64,000 nt of DNA from an uncultured Rhodobacter sp. (GTDB taxonomy: Bacteria > Pseudomonadota > Alphaproteobacteria > Rhodobacterales > Rhodobacteraceae), in the NCBI GenBank assembly GCA_945952585.1, contig CAMFII010000009.1, positions 1 to 64,000 of the forward strand, in the 5' to 3' direction. Position numbers and translations under genes: made by a program. Shown here in pieces: positions 18,515 to 25,987 of this stretch. Under the pieces are notes generated by a model that saw nothing but the letters and a program-made list of their open reading frames with translations, was not told the DNA's origin and did no database searches. Within the stretch, counting starts at the first letter, position 1, and each line of letters opens with the position of its first letter.

Positions 18515-19438
18515 TCAGTCGTCGCGTGCCAGCGGGTGGTGGGTCAGGACCAGCGATTTCAGCCGTTCGTCCAGCACATGGGTATAGATCTCGGTCGTGG
18601 CGAGGTCGGCATGGCCAAGCAGCGTCTGGATCACCCGAAGGTCGGCGCCGCCTTCCAGAAGATGGGTCGCGAAGGCATGGCGCAGGGTGTGGGGCGTCAC
18701 CCGTTCCGGGTCGATCCGGGCGTTCAGCGCCAGCGTCTTCACCAGCGAATGGAAGGCCTGGCGGGTCAGGTGCCCGTCCTTGCCGCCCGCCGGGAAGACG
18801 AAGCGCGAGGGCGGGATGCCCTTCGTGCGCGCCAGATCCTCGTCACGGTCGCGGATCGTGAGCCAGGCCGACAGCGCCGCGCGGGCCGGGGTCGACAGCG
18901 GCACCATGCGCTCCTTGCCACCCTTGCCCTTGACCAAGATCATCCGGGGATCGCCCCGGACTGCCGCGATCGGCAGTTCGACCAGTTCCGAAACCCGCAA
19001 GCCGGTCGCGTAGATCAGCTCCATCAGGCAGCGGTTGCGCAGTTTTTCCCCTTCATCCCGCCCGGTCGCGGCGGCAGCGGACAGGAGCGCGTCGACTTCG
19101 GCCTGGCTGAGCGTCTTCGGCAGGCGCTGCATCCGGCCCGGTCCCTTGATCGGCAGGGCGGGATTGTCGGCGCGGAAGCCTTCCTCATGGGCAAAGCGGT
19201 ACATCTGGCGGATGGCCGACAGGCGGCGGGCGCGGGTGGCCTTGGACAGGCCCTGCGCATCGCAGAAGACAAGGTAATCCTCGACCTCGGCCCGGGCGGC
19301 GCGGGCAAAGTCGCTGCCTCGCCGCTCAAGCCAGTCGGCGAAATCCTTCAGGTCGCGACCATAGGCCAGGCGGGTGTTGCGCGCCGCGTCGCGTTCCGCC
19401 GCCTGCGCCTCGAGAAAGGCCGAGATCCAGCGGTCCAT
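18515..19438 (-). CDS. xerD: Tyrosine recombinase XerD
   Basis: 307-residue tyrosine recombinase resolving chromosome dimers at dif with XerC and FtsK. The catalytic set is complete: Arg148 (ATGLRVSEL), Lys172 (KGKGGKE), His250 and Arg253 (HTLRHAF), His276 (LLGHADL) and Tyr285 (EIYTHV). The N-terminal SAM-like core-binding domain spans residues ~1-95. Sequence at HTLRHAFATHLLEGGADLR is XerD-like rather than phage-integrase-like, and there are no mobile-element genes around. It starts 6 bp after the stop of the exported protein gene upstream. Confidence 0.92.
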   Translation of the reverse strand: MDRWISAFLEAQAAERDAARNTRLAYGRDLKDFADWLERRGSDFARAARAEVEDYLVFCDAQGLSKATRARRLSAIRQMYRFAHEEGFRADNPALPIKGPGRMQRLPKTLSQAEVDALLSAAAATGRDEGEKLRNRCLMELIYATGLRVSELVELPIAAVRGDPRMILVKGKGGKERMVPLSTPARAALSAWLTIRDRDEDLARTKGIPPSRFVFPAGGKDGHLTRQAFHSLVKTLALNARIDPERVTPHTLRHAFATHLLEGGADLRVIQTLLGHADLATTEIYTHVLDERLKSLVLTHHPLARDD

Positions 19439-19444
19439 GCGGCC

Positions 19445-20986
19445 CTAGCCCCGACGTTCCAGAAGCATCAGCTCCAGCGACGTCTGCCGGGCGACATCCT
19501 CGAGCCCGACCTTGCGCAGGAGCGACAACCCGGTCGTGACGCCCTTGAGGTCGGTGCTTAGCCCCTGCGCGATCTCGTCGATGGCGTTCAGGATCGCTTC
19601 GCCCACCCGGTTGTCGGCAAGAAGCGCCTTCGATCGTGGCGAAAGCGCGGGTTTGGTAAAGGCCGGTTCGATGGCGCGCGCCAGGCTGTCGGGCGCGGTC
19701 GTGCCAACCAGGCTGCCGCGCGCAAGGCCGAGCAGGAAGCCCTCGGTCACATCGACCGGTTTGTAACCTGCCGTCAGCTTCCGGTAGTCCGGCGACAGAA
19801 GCTCGATGCGGAAGGCAAGGCTCGCGGCATAGCCCTTGAGTGGCAGGGCCGCGAGCGGGGCGGCAAAGATCGTGGCGAAGGGCACCTCGAGCTCGCTCGT
19901 CACCATCAGGTCCCAGACGCCGGGCAGCATCTCGCCCACCTCGGTTGTTTCCTGCGCGCCGATCGCCTTTTCGAGCTTCTGAACCCCTGCGGCACGGTCC
20001 CAGACACCCCCCGAAGCCGCGGGCTGGCGCAGGGTGTAGAGCCCCAGAAGCTGGTTCGGCGGCACTGCACCGACCCGGGCCAGCCGTTCGGCGGCGTCGA
20101 GCTGCGCTTTCCATCCCGCGGTTTCCCGCAGCTCGGCATGGGCGAAGGCGACGGGCAGCTGGGTTGTCGGCAGGGGCTGGCCGACCGCCTCGTACATGCG
20201 CCAGACCAGGGGCGACGGGCGGTCGGGGATCGGCAGATCAGGCGCGCCATCGGCGAGATCGGGGTCGAGGAAGCGGGCCAGCAACTCTTCTTCGTCGGCG
20301 GTGACATAGCCGAGCGCCTCGGCGGTCCGCAGGGTCAGTGCCGCCGCGTTCCAGTCGCCCGAGCGCGCCAGGCAGAAGATGCGCGCGGGAAAGGTCGGGG
20401 CGAGCGTCGGTGATCCCTGCATCTTCTTGCAGGCTGCATCCTCGTCCCCGGTCAGCAGCGCCACGTCGAATTCGCGGCGGAAAAGCTCGGCGTCGTTGCT
20501 GTCGGCCACGTCGATCAGGGCCGCCACCTGGTCCAGCGCCCCCATGTCGAGCAGCGCGTCGATCCGGGCGAGGAGGAGCTTGCCCGACCCGGCCGCATCG
20601 GCGGGCGGTTCGGATTCGGCCAGCAGCACCGCGGTCAGCAGCGATTGCAGGGCAGGCAGCGTTCCGGGCCGCGGCTGGCGGATCAGGGCCACGATCTCGT
20701 CGGTGCGGCCGAGGCCCCAAAGGCTGGGCGGAAGTCCGGTCACGGCGGGCGGCAGAAGGCCAGCCGCGTCGGGCGACGGCGCCCCGATCACGCTGACCGA
20801 AATATTTGGCTCGACCGCAGCGCCAGACGTGACCGCCGGTTCTTCGGGCTTGGCCGGGGCGCTGGCGACCGGCTCCTTGATCGAGTTCGACAGCCAGTCG
20901 ATGGCGGAAAGCGGCGCCTCGGCCCGGGCGGGTTGCGCCAGAAGCGCCAGGATCAGAAGGGCGGCGCGGCCCGTCTCAGTGGACAT
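19445..20986 (-). CDS. Exported protein of unknown function upstream of xerD
   Basis: 513-residue protein with an N-terminal signal sequence ending around PARAEA (residue ~23), a Pro/Ala-rich linker (~35-75) and a long Ala/Leu-rich helical region with Asp/Glu, suggesting TPR-like or other alpha-solenoid structure. No catalytic motif is evident. It lies between xerD and a 44-aa membrane peptide gene, overlapping the latter by 11 bp, and divergent from aroK. Probably periplasmic. The family is not one I recognise by name. Confidence 0.75.
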   Translation of the reverse strand: MSTETGRAALLILALLAQPARAEAPLSAIDWLSNSIKEPVASAPAKPEEPAVTSGAAVEPNISVSVIGAPSPDAAGLLPPAVTGLPPSLWGLGRTDEIVALIRQPRPGTLPALQSLLTAVLLAESEPPADAAGSGKLLLARIDALLDMGALDQVAALIDVADSNDAELFRREFDVALLTGDEDAACKKMQGSPTLAPTFPARIFCLARSGDWNAAALTLRTAEALGYVTADEEELLARFLDPDLADGAPDLPIPDRPSPLVWRMYEAVGQPLPTTQLPVAFAHAELRETAGWKAQLDAAERLARVGAVPPNQLLGLYTLRQPAASGGVWDRAAGVQKLEKAIGAQETTEVGEMLPGVWDLMVTSELEVPFATIFAAPLAALPLKGYAASLAFRIELLSPDYRKLTAGYKPVDVTEGFLLGLARGSLVGTTAPDSLARAIEPAFTKPALSPRSKALLADNRVGEAILNAIDEIAQGLSTDLKGVTTGLSLLRKVGLEDVARQTSLELMLLERRG

Positions 20987-21110
20987 CCAGCGTCACCGGC
21001 ATGCTGACCGGCGCCTGCTGCGGCGTCAGGTCGCCGAAATAGGCAAAGACCGCCAACGCCGCCACCGCCAGAATCGCCAGCACCAGAACTGCGATGAAGA
21101 TGCGTGCCAT
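20976..21110 (-). CDS. 44-aa single-span membrane peptide
   Basis: Translates as MARIFIAVLVLAILAVAALA followed by a short polar tail ending TLDVH. A hydrophobic helix spans residues ~4-24, with the C terminus probably periplasmic. The stop overlaps the start of the 513-residue exported protein gene, so the two are probably coupled. It lies in the divergent interval to aroK. Function unknown; a small membrane partner of the downstream exported protein is a reasonable guess. Confidence 0.6.
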   Translation of the reverse strand: MARIFIAVLVLAILAVAALAVFAYFGDLTPQQAPVSMPVTLDVH

Positions 21111-21255
21111 GCCTGCCCAGCCTTATTCTGTTTCTTCTGCACCGGCGATGCGCGCCGCATCGCCTGCCGCTCCCATGCCCGTTCCGGGTCTCGATGTCGA
21201 GCGGTGCGAATATATATGGCATTCTCTGCGACTTCACGCCATTCAAGGCGGAAAG

Positions 21256-21840
21256 TTGAACTTGCGCGGGACGCTGCCGAAATTGGGTGGACGGCTGAAG
21301 AAAACCGTCGTGATGGTGGGCATGATGGGGGCGGGCAAGACGGCCGTTGGCACGGCTTTGGCCCGGATGCTCGGGGTGCCCTTTCTCGATTCGGACGAGG
21401 AAATCGTGCGCGCGGCGCATCGCTCGATCGCCGAGATCTTCGAGCGCGACGGTGAGCCGTTCTTTCGGGCGCGCGAAACCGAGGTGCTGGCCAGGCTGCT
21501 GCGCGGTTCCCCCTGCATCCTGTCGACCGGTGGCGGGGCGTTTCTGGCAGAGACCAACCGCGCCCTGATCGCCGACCAGGGCGTCTCGGTCTGGCTGAAG
21601 GCGGATCTCGACCTGCTGTGGCAGCGGGTCAGGCACAAGTCGACGCGGCCGCTTCTGCGGACACCGAACCCGCGCGAAACGCTCCGCACGATCTACGAGG
21701 CTCGGGTGCCGGTCTATTCGCTGGCCGATGTGACAGTGGAAAGCAGCCCCTCCTATTCGGTGGATGAAATGGCGGGGCGGGTGCTGGCGGCGCTCAAGGC
21801 GCGGCCCGACCTGTGGGAAGGCCCGAAGGAAGGAAAGTGA
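21256..21840 (+). CDS. aroK: Shikimate kinase
   Basis: Phosphorylates shikimate in aromatic amino-acid synthesis. With the chosen start it has 194 residues. The Walker A loop GMMGAGKT is at residues 22-29, the shikimate-binding DSDEEI follows, and STGGGAF is the conserved Gly-rich loop; R in STRPLL belongs to the lid. No ATG lies near the conserved N terminus, so TTG at 21256, preceded by GGCGGAAAG, is proposed; upstream ATGs at 21094 or 21178 would add a non-conserved 26-54 residue extension that overlaps the divergent promoter. aroB follows after 1 bp. Confidence 0.9.
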   Translation: MNLRGTLPKLGGRLKKTVVMVGMMGAGKTAVGTALARMLGVPFLDSDEEIVRAAHRSIAEIFERDGEPFFRARETEVLARLLRGSPCILSTGGGAFLAETNRALIADQGVSVWLKADLDLLWQRVRHKSTRPLLRTPNPRETLRTIYEARVPVYSLADVTVESSPSYSVDEMAGRVLAALKARPDLWEGPKEGK

Positions 21841-21841
21841 C

Positions 21842-22960
21842 ATGACGATCCAGACCGTTCCGGTCGCGCTTGGGGCGCGGTCCTATCAGGTGCGCATCGG
21901 CGAAGGGCTGATCGACCGGGCCGGGACCGAAATCGCGCCTCTCCTGAAGCGCAAGCGCGTGGCGATCGTGACCGAGAACCGCGTGGCCCCCCTGCATCTG
22001 GCGCGGCTTCAGGCAGCGCTTGAGGCCGAAGGCATCGCTTCGTCTGCTCTTGTGCTGCCGGCGGGCGAGGGGACCAAGGACTGGGCCCATCTGGCCCGGG
22101 CGACGGAGTGGCTGCTGGAGCATAAGGTCGAGCGGCGCGATGTCGTCGTGGCGCTTGGCGGCGGCGTGATCGGCGACCTGATCGGCTTTGCCTCGGCGAT
22201 CCTGCGGCGCGGGGTCCGGTTCGTGCAGGTTCCGACCTCGCTTCTGGCGCAGGTGGACAGCTCGGTTGGCGGCAAGACCGGGATCAACACGGCGCAGGGC
22301 AAGAACCTTGTCGGCGCCTTCCACCAGCCGAGCCTCGTTCTGGCTGACATCAACGTGCTCGAGACGCTGCCGACCCGCGATTTCCTCGCCGGCTATGGCG
22401 AGGTGGTGAAGTACGGCCTGCTCGGCGATCCGCTGTTTTTCGAATGGCTGGAGGTCGAGGGGCCGAATCTGGCGGGCAATGCCGCGCTCCGCCAGCGCGC
22501 CGTCCTGCGCTCGGTCGAGATGAAGGCCGGGATCGTCGAGCGCGACGAGACGGAAGAGGGCGAACGGGCGCTTCTGAACCTTGGCCACACCTTCTGCCAC
22601 GCACTGGAATCCGCGACCGGTTATTCGGACCGGCTTCTGCATGGCGAAGGGGTGGCGATCGGCTGCGCGCTGGCCTTCGAACTCAGCCAGCGTCTGGGAC
22701 TGTGTTCGCAGGAGGCGCCAAGCCGGGTCCGTGCCCACCTGAAGGCCATGGGCATGAAGACCGACCTCGCCGACATTCCCGGCGACCTGCCGGATGCCGA
22801 GGCGCTGCTTGCGCTCATGGCGCAGGACAAGAAGGTGATCGACGGACGGCTGCGCTTCATCCTCGCCCGCGGGATCGGACAGGCCTTCGTTGCCGATGAC
22901 GTGCCGGGGGATGTTGTCAAACGGCTACTGACCGACGCGCTTCGGGCCAAAGCCGGTTGA
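21842..22960 (+). CDS. aroB: 3-dehydroquinate synthase
   Basis: 372-residue NAD- and metal-dependent enzyme converting DAHP to 3-dehydroquinate. The NAD-binding ALGGGVIGDLIGF motif starts at residue 104, VDSSVGGKTGIN is the phosphate/substrate loop, and the metal ligands Glu and His are seen in GEVVKYG and LNLGHTFCHALE. AAGGAAAG lies 5-8 nt before the ATG. It follows aroK by one base, the usual aroKB operon. Confidence 0.96.
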   Translation: MTIQTVPVALGARSYQVRIGEGLIDRAGTEIAPLLKRKRVAIVTENRVAPLHLARLQAALEAEGIASSALVLPAGEGTKDWAHLARATEWLLEHKVERRDVVVALGGGVIGDLIGFASAILRRGVRFVQVPTSLLAQVDSSVGGKTGINTAQGKNLVGAFHQPSLVLADINVLETLPTRDFLAGYGEVVKYGLLGDPLFFEWLEVEGPNLAGNAALRQRAVLRSVEMKAGIVERDETEEGERALLNLGHTFCHALESATGYSDRLLHGEGVAIGCALAFELSQRLGLCSQEAPSRVRAHLKAMGMKTDLADIPGDLPDAEALLALMAQDKKVIDGRLRFILARGIGQAFVADDVPGDVVKRLLTDALRAKAG

Positions 22961-22980
22961 TCCCGGCCCGGCCTTGGCCT

Positions 22981-22993
22981 AATTGATCAAATT
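22981..22993. promoter_or_regulatory. GntR operator candidate, upstream copy
   Basis: AATTGATCAAATT contains the TTGATCAA palindrome and lies 26-38 bp before the gntR start. The same core recurs at 23689-23700 and 23717-23729, suggesting autoregulation. Confidence 0.55.
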
Positions 22994-23018
22994 CCCGATG
23001 GGGGCCGAGGAGCCGCGC

Positions 23019-23678
23019 ATGAACGCCGAAGACCGCAACATCCCGACGCATGAGGTCACTTATGGCCGCCTGCGCGACATGGTGCTGTTCGGCGTTCTGG
23101 AGCCGGGCCAGCCGGTCACCATCCAGGGCCTGATCCGCGACCTCGACGCCGGCATGACCCCGGTGCGCGAGGCGATCCGCCGCCTGACTGCCGAGGGCGC
23201 GCTGCTGCTGCAGGGCAATCGCCGCGTCGTCGTTCCGCAAATGACCGAAGGCCTGCTCGACCAGATCGCCTTCGCCCGCCTGACCATCGAACCGAAGCTT
23301 GCGGAACTTGCCGGCCCGCGCCTGAGCTCCGAGCAGATCGAAGGGCTCGACCTCATTGACCGCGGGATCAACGATGCGATCGCCCATGGCGACGTGCACG
23401 AATACCTCGAGGGCAACACCCGCTTCCACTTCACGCTCTACGATGCGGCCGATGCCAATGTGCTGAACGACATTGCCCGGTCGCTCTGGCTGCGCTTCGG
23501 CCCGGCCCTGCGCGTGGTCTGCGCCCGGATCGGCGCCCAGAACCTGCCGGACCAGCACGAAGAGGCGCTGGCGGCCCTTCGCGCCGGGGATTTCGACGCA
23601 CTTTCGCGGGCCATCGAACAGGACATCGTTCAGGGCATCGACCAGGTTCGCGCGGCCCTCAGGGCAGGCGAAGTTTGA
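23019..23678 (+). CDS. GntR family regulator, FadR/FCD subfamily
   Basis: 219-residue regulator with a winged helix-turn-helix at residues ~10-75 (TPVREAIRRLTAEGALLL is the recognition region) and an FCD ligand-binding domain (~80-215). ATG 23019 has GAGGAG 7 nt upstream; an upstream TTG overlaps a TTGATCAA operator and is unlikely. The aminotransferase gene follows in the same direction, and TTGATCAA sites lie both before gntR and before the aminotransferase gene. It therefore probably controls itself and amine catabolism, responding to a carboxylate ligand. Confidence 0.9.
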   Translation: MNAEDRNIPTHEVTYGRLRDMVLFGVLEPGQPVTIQGLIRDLDAGMTPVREAIRRLTAEGALLLQGNRRVVVPQMTEGLLDQIAFARLTIEPKLAELAGPRLSSEQIEGLDLIDRGINDAIAHGDVHEYLEGNTRFHFTLYDAADANVLNDIARSLWLRFGPALRVVCARIGAQNLPDQHEEALAALRAGDFDALSRAIEQDIVQGIDQVRAALRAGEV

Positions 23679-23688
23679 TCTTCCAATA

Positions 23689-23729
23689 ATTTGATCAAAT
23701 CTTGCATCCTCTCCGATTTTGATCATATT
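23689..23729. promoter_or_regulatory. Paired GntR operator candidates before aminotransferase gene
   Basis: A perfect 12-bp palindrome ATTTGATCAAAT (23689-23700) and a near copy TTTTGATCATATT (23717-23729), centres 28-29 bp apart, with an extra half-site TTTGATC at 23674. All share the core found before gntR. Confidence 0.6.
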
Positions 23730-23819
23730 GTCGCAGCATGAGAGGTGCCGATTCCGGTGCCGAACCGGGGCAGGGGGCCAGAGGGGCCTGTCTGCGCCCG
23801 GACCAAGTCCGAGGATGCC

Positions 23820-25217
23820 ATGAACAAGATCACCAACCACCTGCCGACGGCCGAACTGCAGCGTCTGGACGCGGCCCACCACATGCATCCCTTCACCGCG
23901 AACGCGGAACTGGCCCAGAAGGGGGCGCGCGTCATCACCTCCGCCAAGGGCGTGTGGCTGAAGGACAGCGAAGGCCACAAGATCCTCGACGCCATGGCGG
24001 GCCTGTGGTGCGTGAACATCGGCTATGGCCGCAAGGAACTGGCCGAGGCCGCTGCCCGCCAGATGGAAGAACTGAGCTATTACAACACCTTCTTCCAGAC
24101 CACCCATGTGCCGGCCATCGCGCTGGCTGCGAAGCTGGCCGAACTCGCGCCGGGCGACCTGAACCATGTCTTCTTCGCGGGCTCGGGCTCGGAAGCCAAT
24201 GACACCAACATCCGCCTCGTCCGCCGCTACTGGCAGGTCAAGGGCCAGCCCGAGAAGCGCACGATCATCGCGCGCTGGAACGGCTATCACGGCTCGACCA
24301 TGGGCGGCGGCTCGCTTGGCGGGATGAAGTCGATCCATGCCCATGGCGGCAAGATCGACGGCATCGCCCATATCGACGAGCCGAACTGGTGGGCGCAGGG
24401 CGGCGACATGTCGCCCGAGGAATTCGGCCTGGCCCGTGCGCGCCAGCTGGAAGAGAAGATCCTCGAGCTTGGCGTCGAGAACGTCGCGGCCTTTATCGGT
24501 GAGCCGATCCAGGGCGCCGGTGGCGTGATCGTTCCGCCGTCGACCTACTGGCCGGAAATCCAGCGCATCGTCGACAAGTACGGCATCCTGCTGATCGCCG
24601 ACGAGGTCATCACCGGCTTTGGCCGCACCGGCAACTGGTTCGGGTCGGAAACCTTCAACATCCGCCCGCACATCATGACCATCGCCAAGGGCCTGTCGTC
24701 GGGCTACCAGCCGATCGGCGGCTCGATCGTCTGTGACGAGGTGGCGGCGACCGTCGGCGGCGCCGGCGATTTCAACCACGGCTACACCTATTCGGGTCAC
24801 CCCGTTGCGGCAGCCGTGGCGCTGGAAAACCTGCGCATCATGCAGGAAGAGAAGATCGTCGATCACGTCCGCGACGTGGCGCATCCCTACCTGGCCGAGA
24901 AATGGGCCGGCCTTACCGACCACCCGCTGGTCGGCGAGGCCAAGCTCGTCGGCCTGATGGGCTCGATCGCGCTGACCCCGAACAAGGCCACCCGCGCCAA
25001 GTTCGCCACCGACGAAGGCAAGGTCGGCTACCGCTGCCGCGAGCGCTGCTTTGCCAACGATCTCATCATGCGCCACGTCGGTGACCGCATGATCATCTCC
25101 CCGCCGCTGGTCATCGAACCTTCGGAAATCGACGTGCTGATCGAACGCGCGTGGAAATCGCTGGACGAATGCTATGCGGGGCTGAAGAACGACGGCTGGC
25201 TCAAGGCCGCCGCGTAA
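23820..25217 (+). CDS. Class-III (omega) aminotransferase
   Basis: 465-residue PLP-dependent aminotransferase. The PLP-binding lysine is Lys290 in TIAKGLSSGY; Asp261 (LLIADEVITGFGRTG) contacts the pyridine nitrogen; GSGSEAND (121-128) binds phosphate. The sequence resembles putrescine/beta-alanine:pyruvate aminotransferases (SpuC-like) that move an omega-amino group to pyruvate. The ATG at 23820 is preceded by GAGGA; a longer frame from 23745 has no conserved residues. Control by the upstream GntR protein through TTGATCAA sites is likely. The exact amine donor cannot be read from sequence. Confidence 0.9.
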   Translation: MNKITNHLPTAELQRLDAAHHMHPFTANAELAQKGARVITSAKGVWLKDSEGHKILDAMAGLWCVNIGYGRKELAEAAARQMEELSYYNTFFQTTHVPAIALAAKLAELAPGDLNHVFFAGSGSEANDTNIRLVRRYWQVKGQPEKRTIIARWNGYHGSTMGGGSLGGMKSIHAHGGKIDGIAHIDEPNWWAQGGDMSPEEFGLARARQLEEKILELGVENVAAFIGEPIQGAGGVIVPPSTYWPEIQRIVDKYGILLIADEVITGFGRTGNWFGSETFNIRPHIMTIAKGLSSGYQPIGGSIVCDEVAATVGGAGDFNHGYTYSGHPVAAAVALENLRIMQEEKIVDHVRDVAHPYLAEKWAGLTDHPLVGEAKLVGLMGSIALTPNKATRAKFATDEGKVGYRCRERCFANDLIMRHVGDRMIISPPLVIEPSEIDVLIERAWKSLDECYAGLKNDGWLKAAA

Positions 25218-25251
25218 CCAAGACCGGCCCGGTCCGGCAGGGAGAAACACG

Positions 25252-25289
25252 ACGGGGCGCCTCGGTCAGATGCGCCCCGTTTTCCTTTG
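25252..25289 (+). terminator. Terminator after aminotransferase gene
   Basis: Stem ACGGGGCGC (25252-25260) with GCGCCCCGT (25272-25280), 11-nt loop, followed by TTTTCCTTT. Confidence 0.8.
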
Positions 25290-25301
25290 CAATCAGGACG
25301 T

Positions 25302-25856
25302 TCAGTTGGCGGGCAGCAGGACGGTGTCGATCACATGGATCACACCGTTCGACTGCTTCACGTCGGCAATCGTCACCGCCGCGAAGTTGCCCTTGCCATC
25401 CTCGATCCCGACCTTGCCATCACGCACCTCGGCGGTGAATTCGCAGCCGCCGACCGTCTTGAACTTGTAGGCACCACCATCCTTCTGGATTGCCGCTGCC
25501 AGCGCGTCCGACATCACGTCACCCGACACCACGTGGCAGGTCAGGATCTTGGTCAGCATCTCCTTGTTCTCGGGCTTGAGCAGCGTGTCGACAGTTCCGG
25601 CCGGCAGCTTGGCGAAAGCCTCGTTGGTGGGGGCAAAGACGGTGAAGGGTCCGGCGCCATTCAGCGTGTCGACCAGACCGGCCGCCTGGACGGCGGCGAC
25701 GAGCGTGGTGTGATCGGCCGAATTGGCGGCATTCTGGACGATGGTCTTGCTGTCATCCATCGCCGCACCGCCCACCATCGGGTTGGCCGCGAAGGCAAGT
25801 CCGGTCGTCAGACAAAGCGCGGCAGCGGCGGTCAGGCTGCGGATCGTGAAGGTCAT
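25302..25856 (-). CDS. Secreted fasciclin (FAS1) domain protein
   Basis: 184-residue exported protein: signal peptide ending at LAFA (residue ~23), then one FAS1 domain (~40-183) with the two conserved blocks GPFTVFAPTNEAFAKLPAG and GVIHVIDTVLLP. FAS1 domains mediate adhesion to surfaces or matrix; single-domain bacterial proteins are often found outside the cell or in the periplasm. The pair of cysteines in the mature part (CHVVSG and GGCEF) may form a disulfide. It follows the RamA-like gene by 131 bp on the same strand, behind a GC hairpin, and is probably independent. Confidence 0.92.
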   Translation of the reverse strand: MTFTIRSLTAAAALCLTTGLAFAANPMVGGAAMDDSKTIVQNAANSADHTTLVAAVQAAGLVDTLNGAGPFTVFAPTNEAFAKLPAGTVDTLLKPENKEMLTKILTCHVVSGDVMSDALAAAIQKDGGAYKFKTVGGCEFTAEVRDGKVGIEDGKGNFAAVTIADVKQSNGVIHVIDTVLLPAN

Positions 25857-25926
25857 CGTGGATCTCCTCTCTCAGGTTTGCCGGGGCGTCCATCGCCCTT
25901 GCATGACCTGTTACGGAGGGAATGAG

Positions 25927-25945
25927 CCGCCGGTTTTGCCGGCGG
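25927..25945 (-). terminator. GC hairpin between RamA-like and fasciclin genes
   Basis: CCGCCGG-ttttg-CCGGCGG, 7-bp perfect stem, without a clear T-tract on the minus strand; possibly a weak terminator for the C1 operon. Confidence 0.4.
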
Positions 25946-25987
25946 CCCAGGGATCACCGTCTTGTTATGAGCCCGTGATCGGCCGTC

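Noticed and set aside
22917-25250. A 777-codon leftward frame across gntR and the aminotransferase gene
   Set aside because: Antisense shadow of two clearly recognisable genes; composition is Asp/Gly/Arg/Val-rich without motifs.
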